Counted from the stretch's first letter, positions 1 through 8,958 are shown. The stretch is 38,289 bases of DNA from UBA3064 sp016868095 (GCA_041175665.1 JBEDEM010000017.1:1-38289), one strand, 5' to 3'. Numbers and translations: made by a program. Notes: generated by a model not told the origin, from the sequence alone.

Positions 1-753
1 GAAGTGAAAGATTTGCGCGGTAAACGCATCGGCGTTGTTGTTGGTTCGCCAGCACTGAATCAAAATGCATTTGCTGTACTGGCTTTTGGGAATCTCACAC
101 CGAAAGATGTAAAGCTTGTCGAATTCTCAAGCTACGGAGCGATGTGGAAGGGCATCATCAATAATGAGGTGGACGCTGCTATCGCCTCAACGGTGTCAGG
201 GCAGGCGAAAGAAGCAGAGGCTTCACCAAGGGGTTTGATGTATCCGCAGACACCTGCATCAGATAAAGAAGCTTGGGCACGTGTGAGAAAGGTTAGTCCA
301 TACTATGGTCCTCACACGACCACTTGTGGTCCGGGTATGAGCCCTCAGAACCCTTCGGTACTGCCAAGTTACCCATACCCGATTTTGATGGCCTACGCTT
401 CGCAACCGGCTGATGTCGTGTACGGCATTACCAAGTCGATGATTATCAATTATGATGTTTATAAGGATACAACGCCCGGCATTGATGGCTTCGAGTTAAA
501 ACGCCAAGACCTCACTTGGGCTTTGCCCTATCACGATGGTGCTGTCAAAGCGATTAAGGAGTCAGGTGCTTGGACCGCTGAGGCTGAGGCTCATCAGCAA
601 GCCGTTGTGAAGCGCCAGCAAGTTTTACAGGCAACCTGGAATGACTTCATGAAGACTAATCCTCCGGAGGACAAAGAGGCGTTTCGCAAAGCCTGGATGA
701 GCGCTCGCGCGGCAGGCCTGCGAAAGGCTAACTTGGATGTGATCTTCGAATGA
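1..753 (+). CDS. TAXI-family TRAP transporter solute-binding protein (5' truncated by window edge)
   Basis: This is the C-terminal part (about 250 residues) of a periplasmic receptor of the TAXI type, which captures a small organic or amino acid and hands it to a TRAP permease. The frame is open from base 1, so the true start and signal peptide lie outside the window; the GTG at 4 is internal. Visible TAXI-like elements are the DLRGKRIGVV segment, a region rich in Gly/Thr/Pro around residues 100-125 and the C-terminal helical part ending KANLDVIFE. The stop overlaps the start of the fused permease by four bases (ATGA), the usual translational coupling for a receptor-permease pair. The ligand cannot be read from sequence; the asparaginase two genes on suggests an amino-acid-related substrate, which is inference only. 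Confidence 0.9.
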   Translation, partial: EVKDLRGKRIGVVVGSPALNQNAFAVLAFGNLTPKDVKLVEFSSYGAMWKGIINNEVDAAIASTVSGQAKEAEASPRGLMYPQTPASDKEAWARVRKVSPYYGPHTTTCGPGMSPQNPSVLPSYPYPILMAYASQPADVVYGITKSMIINYDVYKDTTPGIDGFELKRQDLTWALPYHDGAVKAIKESGAWTAEAEAHQQAVVKRQQVLQATWNDFMKTNPPEDKEAFRKAWMSARAAGLRKANLDVIFE

Positions 754-2777
754 CGGGCGCCTCAGGTCCGGTCGCCGAAAAGACCGACCAGGTCCTGATT
801 CAAGATCCGCACGGGGCACCCGCTGAGTCCGAGGTTATTCGGACCCGGCGGCTATCCGGATTTTGGCGCTACGCGTTACTGGTGGCCTCTGCCGCCACCA
901 TTTTTCTTTGCTTGAATCAGCAATTTGTTTTACGTTTTTTTGTAGGCTTTACCCCGCTTAACACCGAGTACTACTACGGTCTGGTCTTGCTGATGATGCC
1001 TTTTGTGTTCATCGTATTCCCAGGACATGAAAAGGCAGCGCTTGACGGCGTGGCATGGTACGACCAGTTGCTCTTTGGGCTCACCGTGGCGGTATCAGCG
1101 ATGCTCATGTTGAGTGTTCGAAGCGCTGCAGAGCTGGGGTGGGAGTTTACGGGTGCTCCCGAACCTGTAGTCATCGCGGGCTACCTGATGTGGGCCATAT
1201 TGATGGAAGGCCTTCGGCGGACAGGTGGTTGGGGACTGGTTCTGAGCATTTTCCCCTTCACCCTTTACCCATTGTTTGCTGATTCAGCCTGGTTGGGCCC
1301 GCTTAAGGGTACGGAGTCATCGGCAGCACAGGCTTCTGCTTACCACATGCTATCGAGCGAGAGTTTGCTTGGAATCCCTTTGCAGGCGTTTGCTGAGACA
1401 GTTATTGGTTTTCTCGTCTTCGGCACAGCCTTGATGATGACGGGAGCAGGTAAGTTCTTTATCAATTTGGCTTTTGCCGCATGCGGCACTTTTCGGGGTG
1501 GTGCGGCGAAGGTTTGCATTTTTGCAAGCGGACTGTTGGGGATGATGTCGGGAAGTATTATCAGTAACGTTCTCACAGCTGGAACTATGACAATCCCAGC
1601 CATGAAACGTACTGGCTTTTCCCCAACCTATGCCGGCGCGATTGAAGCTTGTGCATCCACCGGGGCTGTGATTGCTCCCCCTGTCATGGGGGCTACTGCA
1701 TTTGTGATGGCCCAATTTTTGGGTGTCAGTTATGGCATGGTCGCTTTAGCAGCGATCATTCCTGCAGCGCTTTATTACTTCGGCTTGTTTATGCAAGTCG
1801 ATGCTTATGCGGCCCGCCATGGCTTAAAGGGCCTCGCTCGCGAGGACATTCCTAGCCTTAAGCAAACATTTAGAGAAGGTTGGTATTACGCCTTTGCCGT
1901 GGCTTTATTGATTTTTATGCTGCTTGTAATGAAGCGCGAAAGCCACGCGCCTTTTTACGCCACAGCACTACTCTTACTTCTTAATCAGCTTTTCAATAAG
2001 GAAAAGTGGGGCTGGTCTTCGGTACTGAAATTTTTAGAAGTCAACGGCAAAACATTTGTCGAACTCATTGGCATCCTGGCTGGTTGCGGCTTATTGATAG
2101 GCGCTTTTTCGCTGACGGGCGTGATATCAAGTTTGGCGAATGATTTATTGACTATCGCTGGTGATAACGTCTTTTTGCTGCTTGGCATGACTGCGCTGAC
2201 GTCATTGGTACTCGGTCTTGGACTGACCACGACAGCCTGCTATATTTTTCTTGCAATTTTGGTTGGTCCCGCACTCGAAAAGGCAGGCTTGAATAAGGTT
2301 GCAGTCCATATGTTCGTGTTTTACTGGGGCATGCTGTCATCGATTACACCGCCAGTCGCTATCGCCAGCTTTGCTGCTGCCGGTATTGCTGGTGCGCCAC
2401 CGATGAAGACAGGTTGGGCCTCCATGACGGTGGGAAGTATTATTTATTTCTTACCGTTCTTTTTCGTATTGAATCCAGCCTTCGTCCTGCAAGGCGATTT
2501 GCATGAATCGCTGATCTTGGTTCTGACTGCGATCTTCGGGATTGTTTTTATTTGTGCTGGATTACAAGGTTATCTCTTTGGTTTAGGTGACATGCGTGCT
2601 TGCGGCAATATGGAGTGGCCGCTTCGTGTAGCCCTTTGCCTGGGAGGCTTTGTGTTGGCAGCGCCGGGAGGTGGTGTGCTGGCAGTCAGTAATCTTCAAA
2701 TGATTATGTTTTCACTCCTCATCCTCGGACCGGCGATCGGACTGACTTGGATGACTTCCAAAGGGGCCAGGCAGTAA
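750..2777 (+). CDS. TRAP transporter fused permease (DctQM-type, TAXI-associated)
   Basis: A 675-residue inner-membrane protein with many hydrophobic segments and a length typical of the fused small/large TRAP permeases that pair with TAXI receptors. The first roughly 200 residues resemble the small-subunit-like region and the rest the DctM-like large subunit. Residues near 265-320 carry the conserved run with GLLGMMSGS and ACASTGAVIAPPVMGA, characteristic of DctM permeases, and a related repeat (SITPPVAIASFAAAGIAG) appears near residue 530, as expected for the inverted-repeat transport core. It should couple solute uptake to a sodium gradient, as known for TRAP systems. The start at 750 overlaps the receptor stop; the stop codon directly abuts the asparaginase ATG. 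Confidence 0.95.
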   Translation: MTGASGPVAEKTDQVLIQDPHGAPAESEVIRTRRLSGFWRYALLVASAATIFLCLNQQFVLRFFVGFTPLNTEYYYGLVLLMMPFVFIVFPGHEKAALDGVAWYDQLLFGLTVAVSAMLMLSVRSAAELGWEFTGAPEPVVIAGYLMWAILMEGLRRTGGWGLVLSIFPFTLYPLFADSAWLGPLKGTESSAAQASAYHMLSSESLLGIPLQAFAETVIGFLVFGTALMMTGAGKFFINLAFAACGTFRGGAAKVCIFASGLLGMMSGSIISNVLTAGTMTIPAMKRTGFSPTYAGAIEACASTGAVIAPPVMGATAFVMAQFLGVSYGMVALAAIIPAALYYFGLFMQVDAYAARHGLKGLAREDIPSLKQTFREGWYYAFAVALLIFMLLVMKRESHAPFYATALLLLLNQLFNKEKWGWSSVLKFLEVNGKTFVELIGILAGCGLLIGAFSLTGVISSLANDLLTIAGDNVFLLLGMTALTSLVLGLGLTTTACYIFLAILVGPALEKAGLNKVAVHMFVFYWGMLSSITPPVAIASFAAAGIAGAPPMKTGWASMTVGSIIYFLPFFFVLNPAFVLQGDLHESLILVLTAIFGIVFICAGLQGYLFGLGDMRACGNMEWPLRVALCLGGFVLAAPGGGVLAVSNLQMIMFSLLILGPAIGLTWMTSKGARQ

Positions 2778-3797
2778 ATGTCAGCTACGAGCTTGCTTGA
2801 GGTGTGGCGCGCAGACACGCCCGAATCCGAGCATGCCGGCTCGATCGCCGTTGTTGATTCGAGTGGCCGTGTGATCGCCTATTGCGGCGATATCAAGCGT
2901 GAAATTTTTACGCGCTCTTCACTCAAGCCCTTTCAAGCGGCGCCTTTTGTGGCAATGGGAGGGCTTGAGCGCCGCGGATGGGGTTTGCCACAGCTTGCTT
3001 TGATGTGCGCGAGTCATTCGGGTGAAGAGAAACATGTGGAGCTTGCTCGATCGATGCTTGCCGATTGCAGTCTTGAACACAGGCATTTGCTATGTGGCTG
3101 TCAGGTGCCGATTGCCTACACGCAATCAGGGCGCTTGCCCAAGGCAGATGAGGTTTTTAGCGAGCTCCACAACAATTGCTCAGGAAAACATAGCGGATTT
3201 CTTGCTGCCTGTTTGCATCAAGGCGAGCCCATTGATGATTATGTGGCGATGGGGCATCCGCTTCAGCGTAGGATTAGAGATTCGCTTGCGAAGGCTTTGG
3301 GCCGTGATAAGGCTTTTAAGCTTGGCGTTGACGGCTGTGCAGCGCCCAATCTGGCGATGCCGCTGCCAGCGTTAGCACAATTGTTTGCAGTCATGGCCGC
3401 TGAGCAATCGCCCGAATCATTTGCAATGGTTTATGGTGATGCACCGCAGCGCTGTTTTGCAGCCATGACCCAATTTCCAGAACTTGTTTCTGGCACAGAT
3501 CGAAGTGATCTTGCGTTGATGAATATCGGCGCTGGTGACTGGGTATGTAAGGCTGGTGCCGAAGCTGTTCAAGCAATCGGCGTAAGAAGCCGTGGTTTAG
3601 GCATTGCTATCAAAATTGCCGATGGAAACCCACGAGCCATGACTTGGATCGTTGTTGAAATTTTTCGCCAGCTTGGGATCGGTGACAACGAGCAAAAGAA
3701 ACAATTACAAGAGCTCATTGACCGCCCGATTCGGAACGTAAGGGGTGACACTGTTGGCAGCTATCGCCCCGTGTTTAAGCTCAATATGCTTGCCTGA
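2778..3797 (+). CDS. Type II (Rhizobium etli-type) L-asparaginase
   Basis: A 339-residue protein of the asparaginase_II family (Pfam PF06089 type), which hydrolyses L-asparagine to aspartate and ammonia in the cytoplasm. The family hallmarks are visible: the SSLKP motif with Ser47/Ser48 and Lys50, the CASHSGE motif near residue 78, the NNCSGKHSG motif near 132 and DGCAAPN near 184. In the R. etli enzyme the corresponding Ser-Lys pairs are catalytic and a Cys-Lys-Cys set binds zinc; both sets are present here. Its ATG follows the permease TAA with no gap, so it is translationally coupled to the TAXI-TRAP genes. I infer that the transporter may import asparagine or a related compound. No ribosome-binding site of its own is obvious. 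Confidence 0.93.
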   Translation: MSATSLLEVWRADTPESEHAGSIAVVDSSGRVIAYCGDIKREIFTRSSLKPFQAAPFVAMGGLERRGWGLPQLALMCASHSGEEKHVELARSMLADCSLEHRHLLCGCQVPIAYTQSGRLPKADEVFSELHNNCSGKHSGFLAACLHQGEPIDDYVAMGHPLQRRIRDSLAKALGRDKAFKLGVDGCAAPNLAMPLPALAQLFAVMAAEQSPESFAMVYGDAPQRCFAAMTQFPELVSGTDRSDLALMNIGAGDWVCKAGAEAVQAIGVRSRGLGIAIKIADGNPRAMTWIVVEIFRQLGIGDNEQKKQLQELIDRPIRNVRGDTVGSYRPVFKLNMLA

Positions 3798-3851
3798 ATG
3801 CGATAAATCAATCGCGCGATGCCCTCGGATCAATCGACCGAAGATCTTGCA

Positions 3852-4388
3852 TTAATCGCGCGAGCGTCGTGCTCCGCGCTCGGTGGCTGGGAGTGACTCG
3901 CAGCCATTTGGGAGTGCCAAGCAGCCCTTGATCGATTCTATATTTTTGGCAGCGATATTTTTCATGGCCTTTGCGCCAGGATCATCGCGCTCCGAGGTCA
4001 TAATTTTTTCATACAAACTCAGGGCTTCACGCTCATTTTTATCAGTACCGCTGCCTGTTTTGAGCATGAAGGCAAGGTTATTCATTGCACCCAAATGACC
4101 CTTTGCCACAGCGAGGCGATATAAGCGGACCGCCTCTTTAGGGTTGGCAGGAACCCCTCTGCCATTGGCGTAAATTGCGCCCAAATTGAACTGGGCATTG
4201 GCATCGCCCTTGTCAGCAAGCGGCTTGAGTGTTTCGATGGCGCGTTTGAACTCCATAGTGTTCATCGCGGCAGTGGCACCCTTCATGGCATCAGCATTTT
4301 CAATTTTTGGCTCCGATTTCGGCTGAGCCATGCTGGCGCTTGTCACAAATACCAGGCTAAAGGCGCTCAACTTGGCAGCTAAGCGCAT
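3852..4388 (-). CDS. Secreted Sel1-like/TPR repeat protein
   Basis: A 178-residue protein with an N-terminal signal peptide (MRLAAKLSAFSLVFVTSASMA, cleavage probably after SMA) and at least two Sel1-like repeats: one around GDANAQFNLGAIYANGRGV and one around GHLGAMNNLAFMLKTGSG, each followed by an EA-rich helix. Sel1 repeats form alpha-solenoids for protein-protein contacts; no enzymatic function is implied. The open frame extends upstream, but the ATG at 4388 is chosen because it begins a clean signal peptide; an ATG at 4439 is the alternative. It is convergent with the asparaginase gene and divergent from the PLP enzyme. The C-terminus is short and basic (ERGARRSRD). The role is unknown. 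Confidence 0.8.
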   Translation of the reverse strand: MRLAAKLSAFSLVFVTSASMAQPKSEPKIENADAMKGATAAMNTMEFKRAIETLKPLADKGDANAQFNLGAIYANGRGVPANPKEAVRLYRLAVAKGHLGAMNNLAFMLKTGSGTDKNEREALSLYEKIMTSERDDPGAKAMKNIAAKNIESIKGCLALPNGCESLPATERGARRSRD

Positions 4389-4512
4389 TTTTCTGTACGA
4401 AGGATCTTCCAAGGTTGTTAAAGCGAGGCAGCGTTTCATAGCAAAGAATCGGAAATTAGGTTGGCAACACAGGTCTAAGATAGCAGATGACCGACTTTTA
4501 CAGGGGATTTTG

Positions 4513-5538
4513 ATGGACTTAAGCCGATTTGCTCGCCGCCCATACACGCAAGGACCTTCGCCGATTGAAGCTATGCCGCGTTTTAGCGCTGCTCTTGGTG
4601 GGCCTGAGTTCTGGGTTAAGCGCGATGACATGTTGGGGCTGGCACCTGGTGGCAACAAGACCCGCAAGCTTGAATTTTTGGCGGCCGATGCGCTTGCTAA
4701 GGGTGCTGATTGCTTGATCACTTGCGGTGCGCCGCAGTCCAATCATTGTCGAATCACCCTCGCTGCTGCGGTCAAAGAGGGCCTTGAGTGTCATGTGGTC
4801 ATCGAGGAAAGGGTCCCCAATAGCTACCACCCTGAGGCAAGTGGTAACCATTTTCTTTTTCGCCTCATGGGTATCGATTCGATAACCGTCGTACCCGCTG
4901 GTACCGATATGGGTGCAGCGATGGAGTCCTTAGCCTCAGCTTTAAGGGCAAAAGGAAAGCGGCCCTATATTATTCCGGGCGGTGGATCCAATGCACTCGG
5001 TGGCCTTGGTTATGTTGCCTGCGCGCAGGAGTTACAACAACAATGCTTTGACATGGGTTTGCGCTTTGATCATGTGATCGTCGGGTCGGGAAGTTCGGGG
5101 ACCCATGGCGGTCTAGTCGCAGGTTTTGTCGGTAATCATATCGATATACCGATTACAGGGGTTGGGGTTAGCAGGGATCCCGAGCAACAAGAGCCCTTGG
5201 TTTACAAAGAAGCCTGTGCTGTTGCCGCGTTGCTTGGCGGCTTTGAGATTCCCCGTGACAAGGTCAAGTCAATCGGAGGTTATTGGCAACCGAAATACTC
5301 GCTGCCTAATCCCATGATGATCGAAGCGGTCAAGCTTATGGCACGAACCGAGGCGATTTTGCTCGATCCTGTTTACACCGGTAAGGTCGTTGCTGGGATG
5401 ATTGGATTAGCGCGATCGTCTTATTTCGGGCCCAAGGACAAGGTCTTGTTTATCCATACCGGTGGTGCACCATCGCTTTCGGCTTATGAATCAGTTTTAT
5501 TAGCCTCGGATGGCGAGCCAGGAAAAGTTTCGGCTTAA
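4513..5538 (+). CDS. PLP-dependent D-cysteine desulfhydrase / L-cysteate sulfo-lyase family enzyme
   Basis: A 341-residue fold-type II PLP enzyme. It opens with an LSRFARRPYTQGPSPIE segment, followed by the substrate/PLP region WVKRDDMLGLAPGGNKTRKLEF, in which the Lys of GGNKTRK is the expected Schiff-base lysine. Other family elements are GAPQSNHCR, IPGGGSNALGGLGYV and a C-terminal FIHTGGAPSLSAYE. The family includes D-cysteine desulfhydrase (DcyD), L-cysteate sulfo-lyase (CuyA) and ACC deaminase, which use D-cysteine, cysteate or aminocyclopropane carboxylate; sequence alone does not settle which. The ATG at 4513, with an AGGGG element upstream, is preferred over an in-frame start at 4330 that would overlap the divergent Sel1 gene. 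Confidence 0.88.
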   Translation: MDLSRFARRPYTQGPSPIEAMPRFSAALGGPEFWVKRDDMLGLAPGGNKTRKLEFLAADALAKGADCLITCGAPQSNHCRITLAAAVKEGLECHVVIEERVPNSYHPEASGNHFLFRLMGIDSITVVPAGTDMGAAMESLASALRAKGKRPYIIPGGGSNALGGLGYVACAQELQQQCFDMGLRFDHVIVGSGSSGTHGGLVAGFVGNHIDIPITGVGVSRDPEQQEPLVYKEACAVAALLGGFEIPRDKVKSIGGYWQPKYSLPNPMMIEAVKLMARTEAILLDPVYTGKVVAGMIGLARSSYFGPKDKVLFIHTGGAPSLSAYESVLLASDGEPGKVSA

Positions 5539-5549
5539 GAAATCCTGCG

Positions 5550-6305
5550 TCATTTAAAAAGTTCGAGTTGGCGATCGATATGTTTTTGTTGTAGACGTAA
5601 CTGATCTGCAATGTTCAAGAGTTTTCGGCCAGGCAGCAGGTGAATGCTTGCACCTGGCACGAGCACCCCGGTTTGCAACACCGAGCAGTACCATCCGCAG
5701 CGGCCGCTTTGGATCATGTGCTTAGACGCTTTGGCATAGCCCATGCGCCAGTTGAATTTGATGCAAGGAATTCGTGGTCCTGTGACTTGTAGTAAGACGT
5801 CTCCGATGCTTAGTCGATCGCCGGCTGACACATCGTCTTCAAGCAAGCCTTCAATACTTAGGTTTTCCCCAAAAAAACCAAAGGCCATCGCCTCGTTGAT
5901 GCCCAGCAGGGCACGTTGCTGCTGCCAGAATGCCCAGTGCTCAACCGGATACATGTAGATCGCTTGATCAATACCTCCATGCAATCCGACTTCGGCTTGT
6001 TCATCGCCTAAAAGGCCTAAACGACCAAGCGCAACTTGCGTTGGTGATTCAATGCTTCCTATAACGCTCTTAATCATCGCGCTTTTAAGATGGTGATAAG
6101 GGTTTACCTTTCCTGCGCAAATCGCGAGCAATCGCGGCGAGGGCTTGCGTGAGGACTCGCTTTTTCGAGTACCTTGGTCGGGACGTGGCATTGACTCGGG
6201 ACGAGGCATTGCCTCGAGACGTGGCATTGCCTCGAGACGCGGATCAGATTCGGGACAGGGATCAGATTTGGGCTTGGGATCTGATCCGCGGATTTGGTCA
6301 TGCAT
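5550..6305 (-). CDS. MOSC-domain protein (YiiM-like) with repetitive N-terminus
   Basis: A protein of up to 251 residues whose conserved part (about residue 55 onward) is a MOSC domain of the YiiM type, associated with molybdenum-cofactor sulfur chemistry and detoxification of N-hydroxylated compounds. Recognisable motifs are LGLLGDEQAEVGLHGGIDQA, FGFFGENLSIEGL and GPRIPCIKFNW, whose Cys is the conserved MOSC cysteine. The first roughly 50 residues are low-complexity PRxxxM/D hexapeptides encoded by an 18-bp repeat (6180-6287), absent from usual family members. The start is uncertain: ATG 6305 includes the whole repeat and has no clear ribosome-binding site, and methionines within the repeat could serve instead. 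It is convergent with the PLP enzyme and divergent from ndh. Confidence 0.85.
   Translation of the reverse strand: MHDQIRGSDPKPKSDPCPESDPRLEAMPRLEAMPRPESMPRPDQGTRKSESSRKPSPRLLAICAGKVNPYHHLKSAMIKSVIGSIESPTQVALGRLGLLGDEQAEVGLHGGIDQAIYMYPVEHWAFWQQQRALLGINEAMAFGFFGENLSIEGLLEDDVSAGDRLSIGDVLLQVTGPRIPCIKFNWRMGYAKASKHMIQSGRCGWYCSVLQTGVLVPGASIHLLPGRKLLNIADQLRLQQKHIDRQLELFK
6180..6287. repeat. Imperfect 18-bp tandem repeat, six units, in the MOSC gene 5' region
   Basis: Six consecutive 18-bp units begin at 6180, 6198, 6216, 6234, 6252 and 6270. Units 1-3 share the core GAGACGTGGCATTGCCTC with one to three changes; units 4-6 drift to a GATCAGAT-containing version. On the minus strand they encode hexapeptides of the form PRLEAM, PRPESM and PCPESD. 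The unit length is a multiple of three, so copy changes keep the frame. Confidence 0.85.
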
Positions 6306-6440
6306 GGTTTGTCTGGCCGTGGGGATGAGTAAGCATATCGGAGGGTGTGGCTAATGGGGACTCATTTGTTAAGGTTCTGCTGCATCTCTGATGTATAAGC
6401 TAAACACGCCTTCAGTCGGGCATGCTTACGGAGTGCAGGA

Positions 6441-7754
6441 ATGTCGAAACCAAACATCGTTGTGGTCGGTGGTGGCGCAGGGGGGCTTGAGCTTGTTACA
6501 AGGCTTGGCGATAGCTTGGGCCGCAAAGGGCGTGCTTCGGTTACCTTGGTTGAACGTGGCAGAACCCACTTTTGGAAGCCACACCTGCATGAATTAGCGG
6601 CAGGCACGATGGACCTTGATGTGCATGAGCTCGATTATCTCGCGCAATCACATTGGCACGGATTTCGATATCGCATGGGTGAAATGCGAGGTATCGATCG
6701 CGAGGCAAAACATATTGTTGTTGCGCCTGTGTACGATGAACAAGGTGAGATGATTGTTCCCCAGCGATCTATTCCTTATGACGTACTTGTGCTTGCAGTG
6801 GGTAGCCGTACCAACGATTTCGGCACGCCTGGCGTTGCCGAGCATGCGGTTGCACTTGAGAGCACCGAAGAAGCCGATCGATTTCATCGACGTCTTGTTA
6901 ATGCTTTTTTGCGGGCCCATGCCCAGCCCGAGGCCTTGGGCCCCGATCAATTACAAGTGGCCATTGTGGGTGCAGGTGCAACAGGCGTTGAGCTCGCCGC
7001 CGAACTTCACAACGCAACCCGGGCGCTTGTTTCATTTAGTCTTGATAACATTGATCCGGACAAACATATCCGGATTCATTTGATCGAGGCTTCCGATCGC
7101 ATCCTACCCGCTTTGCCCGAGCGCTTATCGGCCAAAGCGTTGAGCTTATTGCAAGGCCTTGATGTGGAAGTGCATCTAAACGCTCGGGTTGCTGAGATCC
7201 TGCCGCGAACTGTTCGGCTTAGCGATGATCGATTGATTCCTGCTGAGATGGTGGTTTGGGCCGCGGGTGTAAAGGCGCCTGAGTTTTTGAGCCAACTGGG
7301 TCTTCAAAGCAACGCCATCCACCAAATTCTCGTCAACGAGGGCTTGCAATCGCTCTCAGATCCCTCGATTTTTGCGCTTGGCGATTGCGCCGCTGCCCCT
7401 TGGCTAGGTAAACCTGCGGGGAGTCTCGTGCCGCCGCGCGCACAGGCGGCCCATCAACAAGCGAGTTTTCTGGTGCATCAAATCCAGCGCAGGCTTGCGA
7501 ACCAACCGCTTAAGCCCTGGCACTATCGAGACTTTGGCTCATTGGTTTCGCTGGGTGAGTATTCAACCGTGGGCAATTTAATGGGTAATTTTGTTGGCGG
7601 CAATATGTGGTTAGAAGGGCTATTTGCGCGCTGGATGTACTTATCGCTTTATAAAATGCACGAGTTAGCGCTTCATGGTTTCGCCAAAACCGCGCTCACT
7701 ACCTTGGGCCGGATCATCGCATCAAGAACCGAACCAAGGGTCAAATTGCATTAA
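6441..7754 (+). CDS. ndh: Type II NADH dehydrogenase (NDH-2)
   Basis: A 437-residue FAD-dependent pyridine-nucleotide-disulfide-oxidoreductase-like protein that should oxidise NADH and reduce quinone at the inner face of the membrane without pumping protons. The N-terminal FAD Rossmann motif (IVVVGGGAGGLELVTRL, from residue 5), the second NAD-binding Rossmann motif (VAIVGAGATGVELAAEL, around 173) and the late FAD motif (IFALGDCAAAPW) are all present. The C-terminal 60 residues include an amphipathic/hydrophobic stretch (GLFARWMYLSLYKMHELAL) that matches the membrane anchor of NDH-2. The ATG at 6441 is preceded by GGAG and AGGA. It is the first of a run of plus-strand genes; the divergent MOSC gene starts 135 bp away. 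Confidence 0.93.
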   Translation: MSKPNIVVVGGGAGGLELVTRLGDSLGRKGRASVTLVERGRTHFWKPHLHELAAGTMDLDVHELDYLAQSHWHGFRYRMGEMRGIDREAKHIVVAPVYDEQGEMIVPQRSIPYDVLVLAVGSRTNDFGTPGVAEHAVALESTEEADRFHRRLVNAFLRAHAQPEALGPDQLQVAIVGAGATGVELAAELHNATRALVSFSLDNIDPDKHIRIHLIEASDRILPALPERLSAKALSLLQGLDVEVHLNARVAEILPRTVRLSDDRLIPAEMVVWAAGVKAPEFLSQLGLQSNAIHQILVNEGLQSLSDPSIFALGDCAAAPWLGKPAGSLVPPRAQAAHQQASFLVHQIQRRLANQPLKPWHYRDFGSLVSLGEYSTVGNLMGNFVGGNMWLEGLFARWMYLSLYKMHELALHGFAKTALTTLGRIIASRTEPRVKLH

Positions 7755-7780
7755 GTATTTTTCAAGGATCAACGGCCCTT

Positions 7781-8941
7781 ATGAATCCTAGCAGGCGTTT
7801 TGCTTTACAAACTGGTCTTGCGGCAGGGGGACTGCTCTTGCATCGGCAGGCTTTACCGCAAACGACACAGGCTCAATTTAGCCCCTTCTTAGATGATCAA
7901 ACTGGCTTACGCGCACTCCCAGTGTATGAGGGTTTAGAGCATCCCTGGGCGCTTTGTTTTCTGCCCGACCGCTCCATACTCCTGACTGAAAGGCCGGGAC
8001 GTATGCGTCTTTTGCGCTTTCAAGGACAAACTGCTCAAATTTCAACATCGATTCAAGGACTGCCTGCAGTGCACGCTTCGGGTCAAGGTGGACTGCTCGA
8101 TGTCATCGCATCACGTGATTTTTCAAGTGATCAAACGATTTTTTTCAGCCTCGCACAGACCACAGACCAGGGCGCAAGAACTGCAATTTTTCGCGCTCAA
8201 TTACAAGGCTTGACGCTAAGCAAGGTGCAAATGATTTTTGCGCAAAAGCAGGATCCATCAGGTCGGCACCACTTCGGTTGCAGGCTTGTGATTGGTTCCG
8301 ATGGGTTTTTGTATGCCTCGCTTGGGGAGCGCTTTTCGCAGGCTAAGCTTGCCCAAAGCCTCGACAACCATTTTGGCAAAGTCATCCGAATTGGCTTGGA
8401 TGGCAGTGTTCCCAAAGATAATCCTTTTCTTGGACGAGGCGATGCACTTGCTGAAATTTATAGCTATGGGCATCGAAACCCTCAAGGTTTGGCTTTGCAT
8501 CCCCAGCAACAAAGTCTTTGGATGCATGAGCACGGACCCCAGGGTGGTGATGAACTCAACATCATTCGTCCAGGTCGTAACTATGGCTGGCCTGTGATTA
8601 CTTATGGTCGCGAGTACGTTACTAATTTTAAGATCGGTGAAGGAACCGTGCGCGCTGATGTGCAAGCGCCGGTACACTATTGGATTCCCTCCATTGCGCC
8701 TTCGGGTCTTTGCTTCGTTCACCGAAGTCCGCTTGAGAGTTTGCGTGGTGGCATGCTAATCGGCTCACTCAAGGAGCGATGCCTGGCGTTTTTACGTTTA
8801 CAAGGTGATCGGGTTGTCGGTGAGCAACGCTTGCTGACCGATTTAAATGCACGTGTGCGTGATATCAGGGAAAGTCCAAGCGGAGAAATTTATATGCTTA
8901 CCGATGAAAGTCGGGGCGCTGTCTTACGTTTGACTGTGTAA
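7781..8941 (+). CDS. PQQ-dependent aldose sugar dehydrogenase, Tat-exported
   Basis: A 386-residue six-bladed beta-propeller dehydrogenase of the soluble glucose/sorbosone dehydrogenase family (PF07995 type; E. coli YliI relatives). The family oxidises aldoses in the periplasm with PQQ as cofactor. The N-terminus carries an SRRFAL twin-arginine motif followed by a Gly/Ala/Leu-rich stretch, so export by Tat is likely. Family motifs include LEHPWALCFLPDRSILLTER (near residue 50), FGCRLVIGSDGFLYASLGER (near 165), GHRNPQGLALHP (near 230), the HEHGPQGGDELN segment (near 250) and GRNYGWPVITYG. No PQQ biosynthesis gene lies in this window. It follows ndh by 26 bp in the same direction, so periplasmic sugar oxidation and a quinone-linked dehydrogenase may be co-expressed. 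Confidence 0.9.
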   Translation: MNPSRRFALQTGLAAGGLLLHRQALPQTTQAQFSPFLDDQTGLRALPVYEGLEHPWALCFLPDRSILLTERPGRMRLLRFQGQTAQISTSIQGLPAVHASGQGGLLDVIASRDFSSDQTIFFSLAQTTDQGARTAIFRAQLQGLTLSKVQMIFAQKQDPSGRHHFGCRLVIGSDGFLYASLGERFSQAKLAQSLDNHFGKVIRIGLDGSVPKDNPFLGRGDALAEIYSYGHRNPQGLALHPQQQSLWMHEHGPQGGDELNIIRPGRNYGWPVITYGREYVTNFKIGEGTVRADVQAPVHYWIPSIAPSGLCFVHRSPLESLRGGMLIGSLKERCLAFLRLQGDRVVGEQRLLTDLNARVRDIRESPSGEIYMLTDESRGAVLRLTV

Positions 8942-8958
8942 ATCAACATATCCAAGCA

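Noticed and set aside
3811..3820. ATCGCGCGAT palindrome between convergent genes as an operator or terminator
   Set aside because: It lies between convergent gene ends, has no T run and is too short to stand out among the many CGATCG-like words in this sequence.
6145..6354. Plus-strand Gly/Arg/Ser-rich repeat peptide over the 18-bp repeat
   Set aside because: It is the reverse reading of the repeat; the minus-strand reading is in frame with a conserved MOSC domain.
8258..8722. Minus-strand open frame of 154 codons inside the sugar dehydrogenase gene
   Set aside because: Antisense to a conserved PQQ dehydrogenase with intact motifs; no protein-like features.
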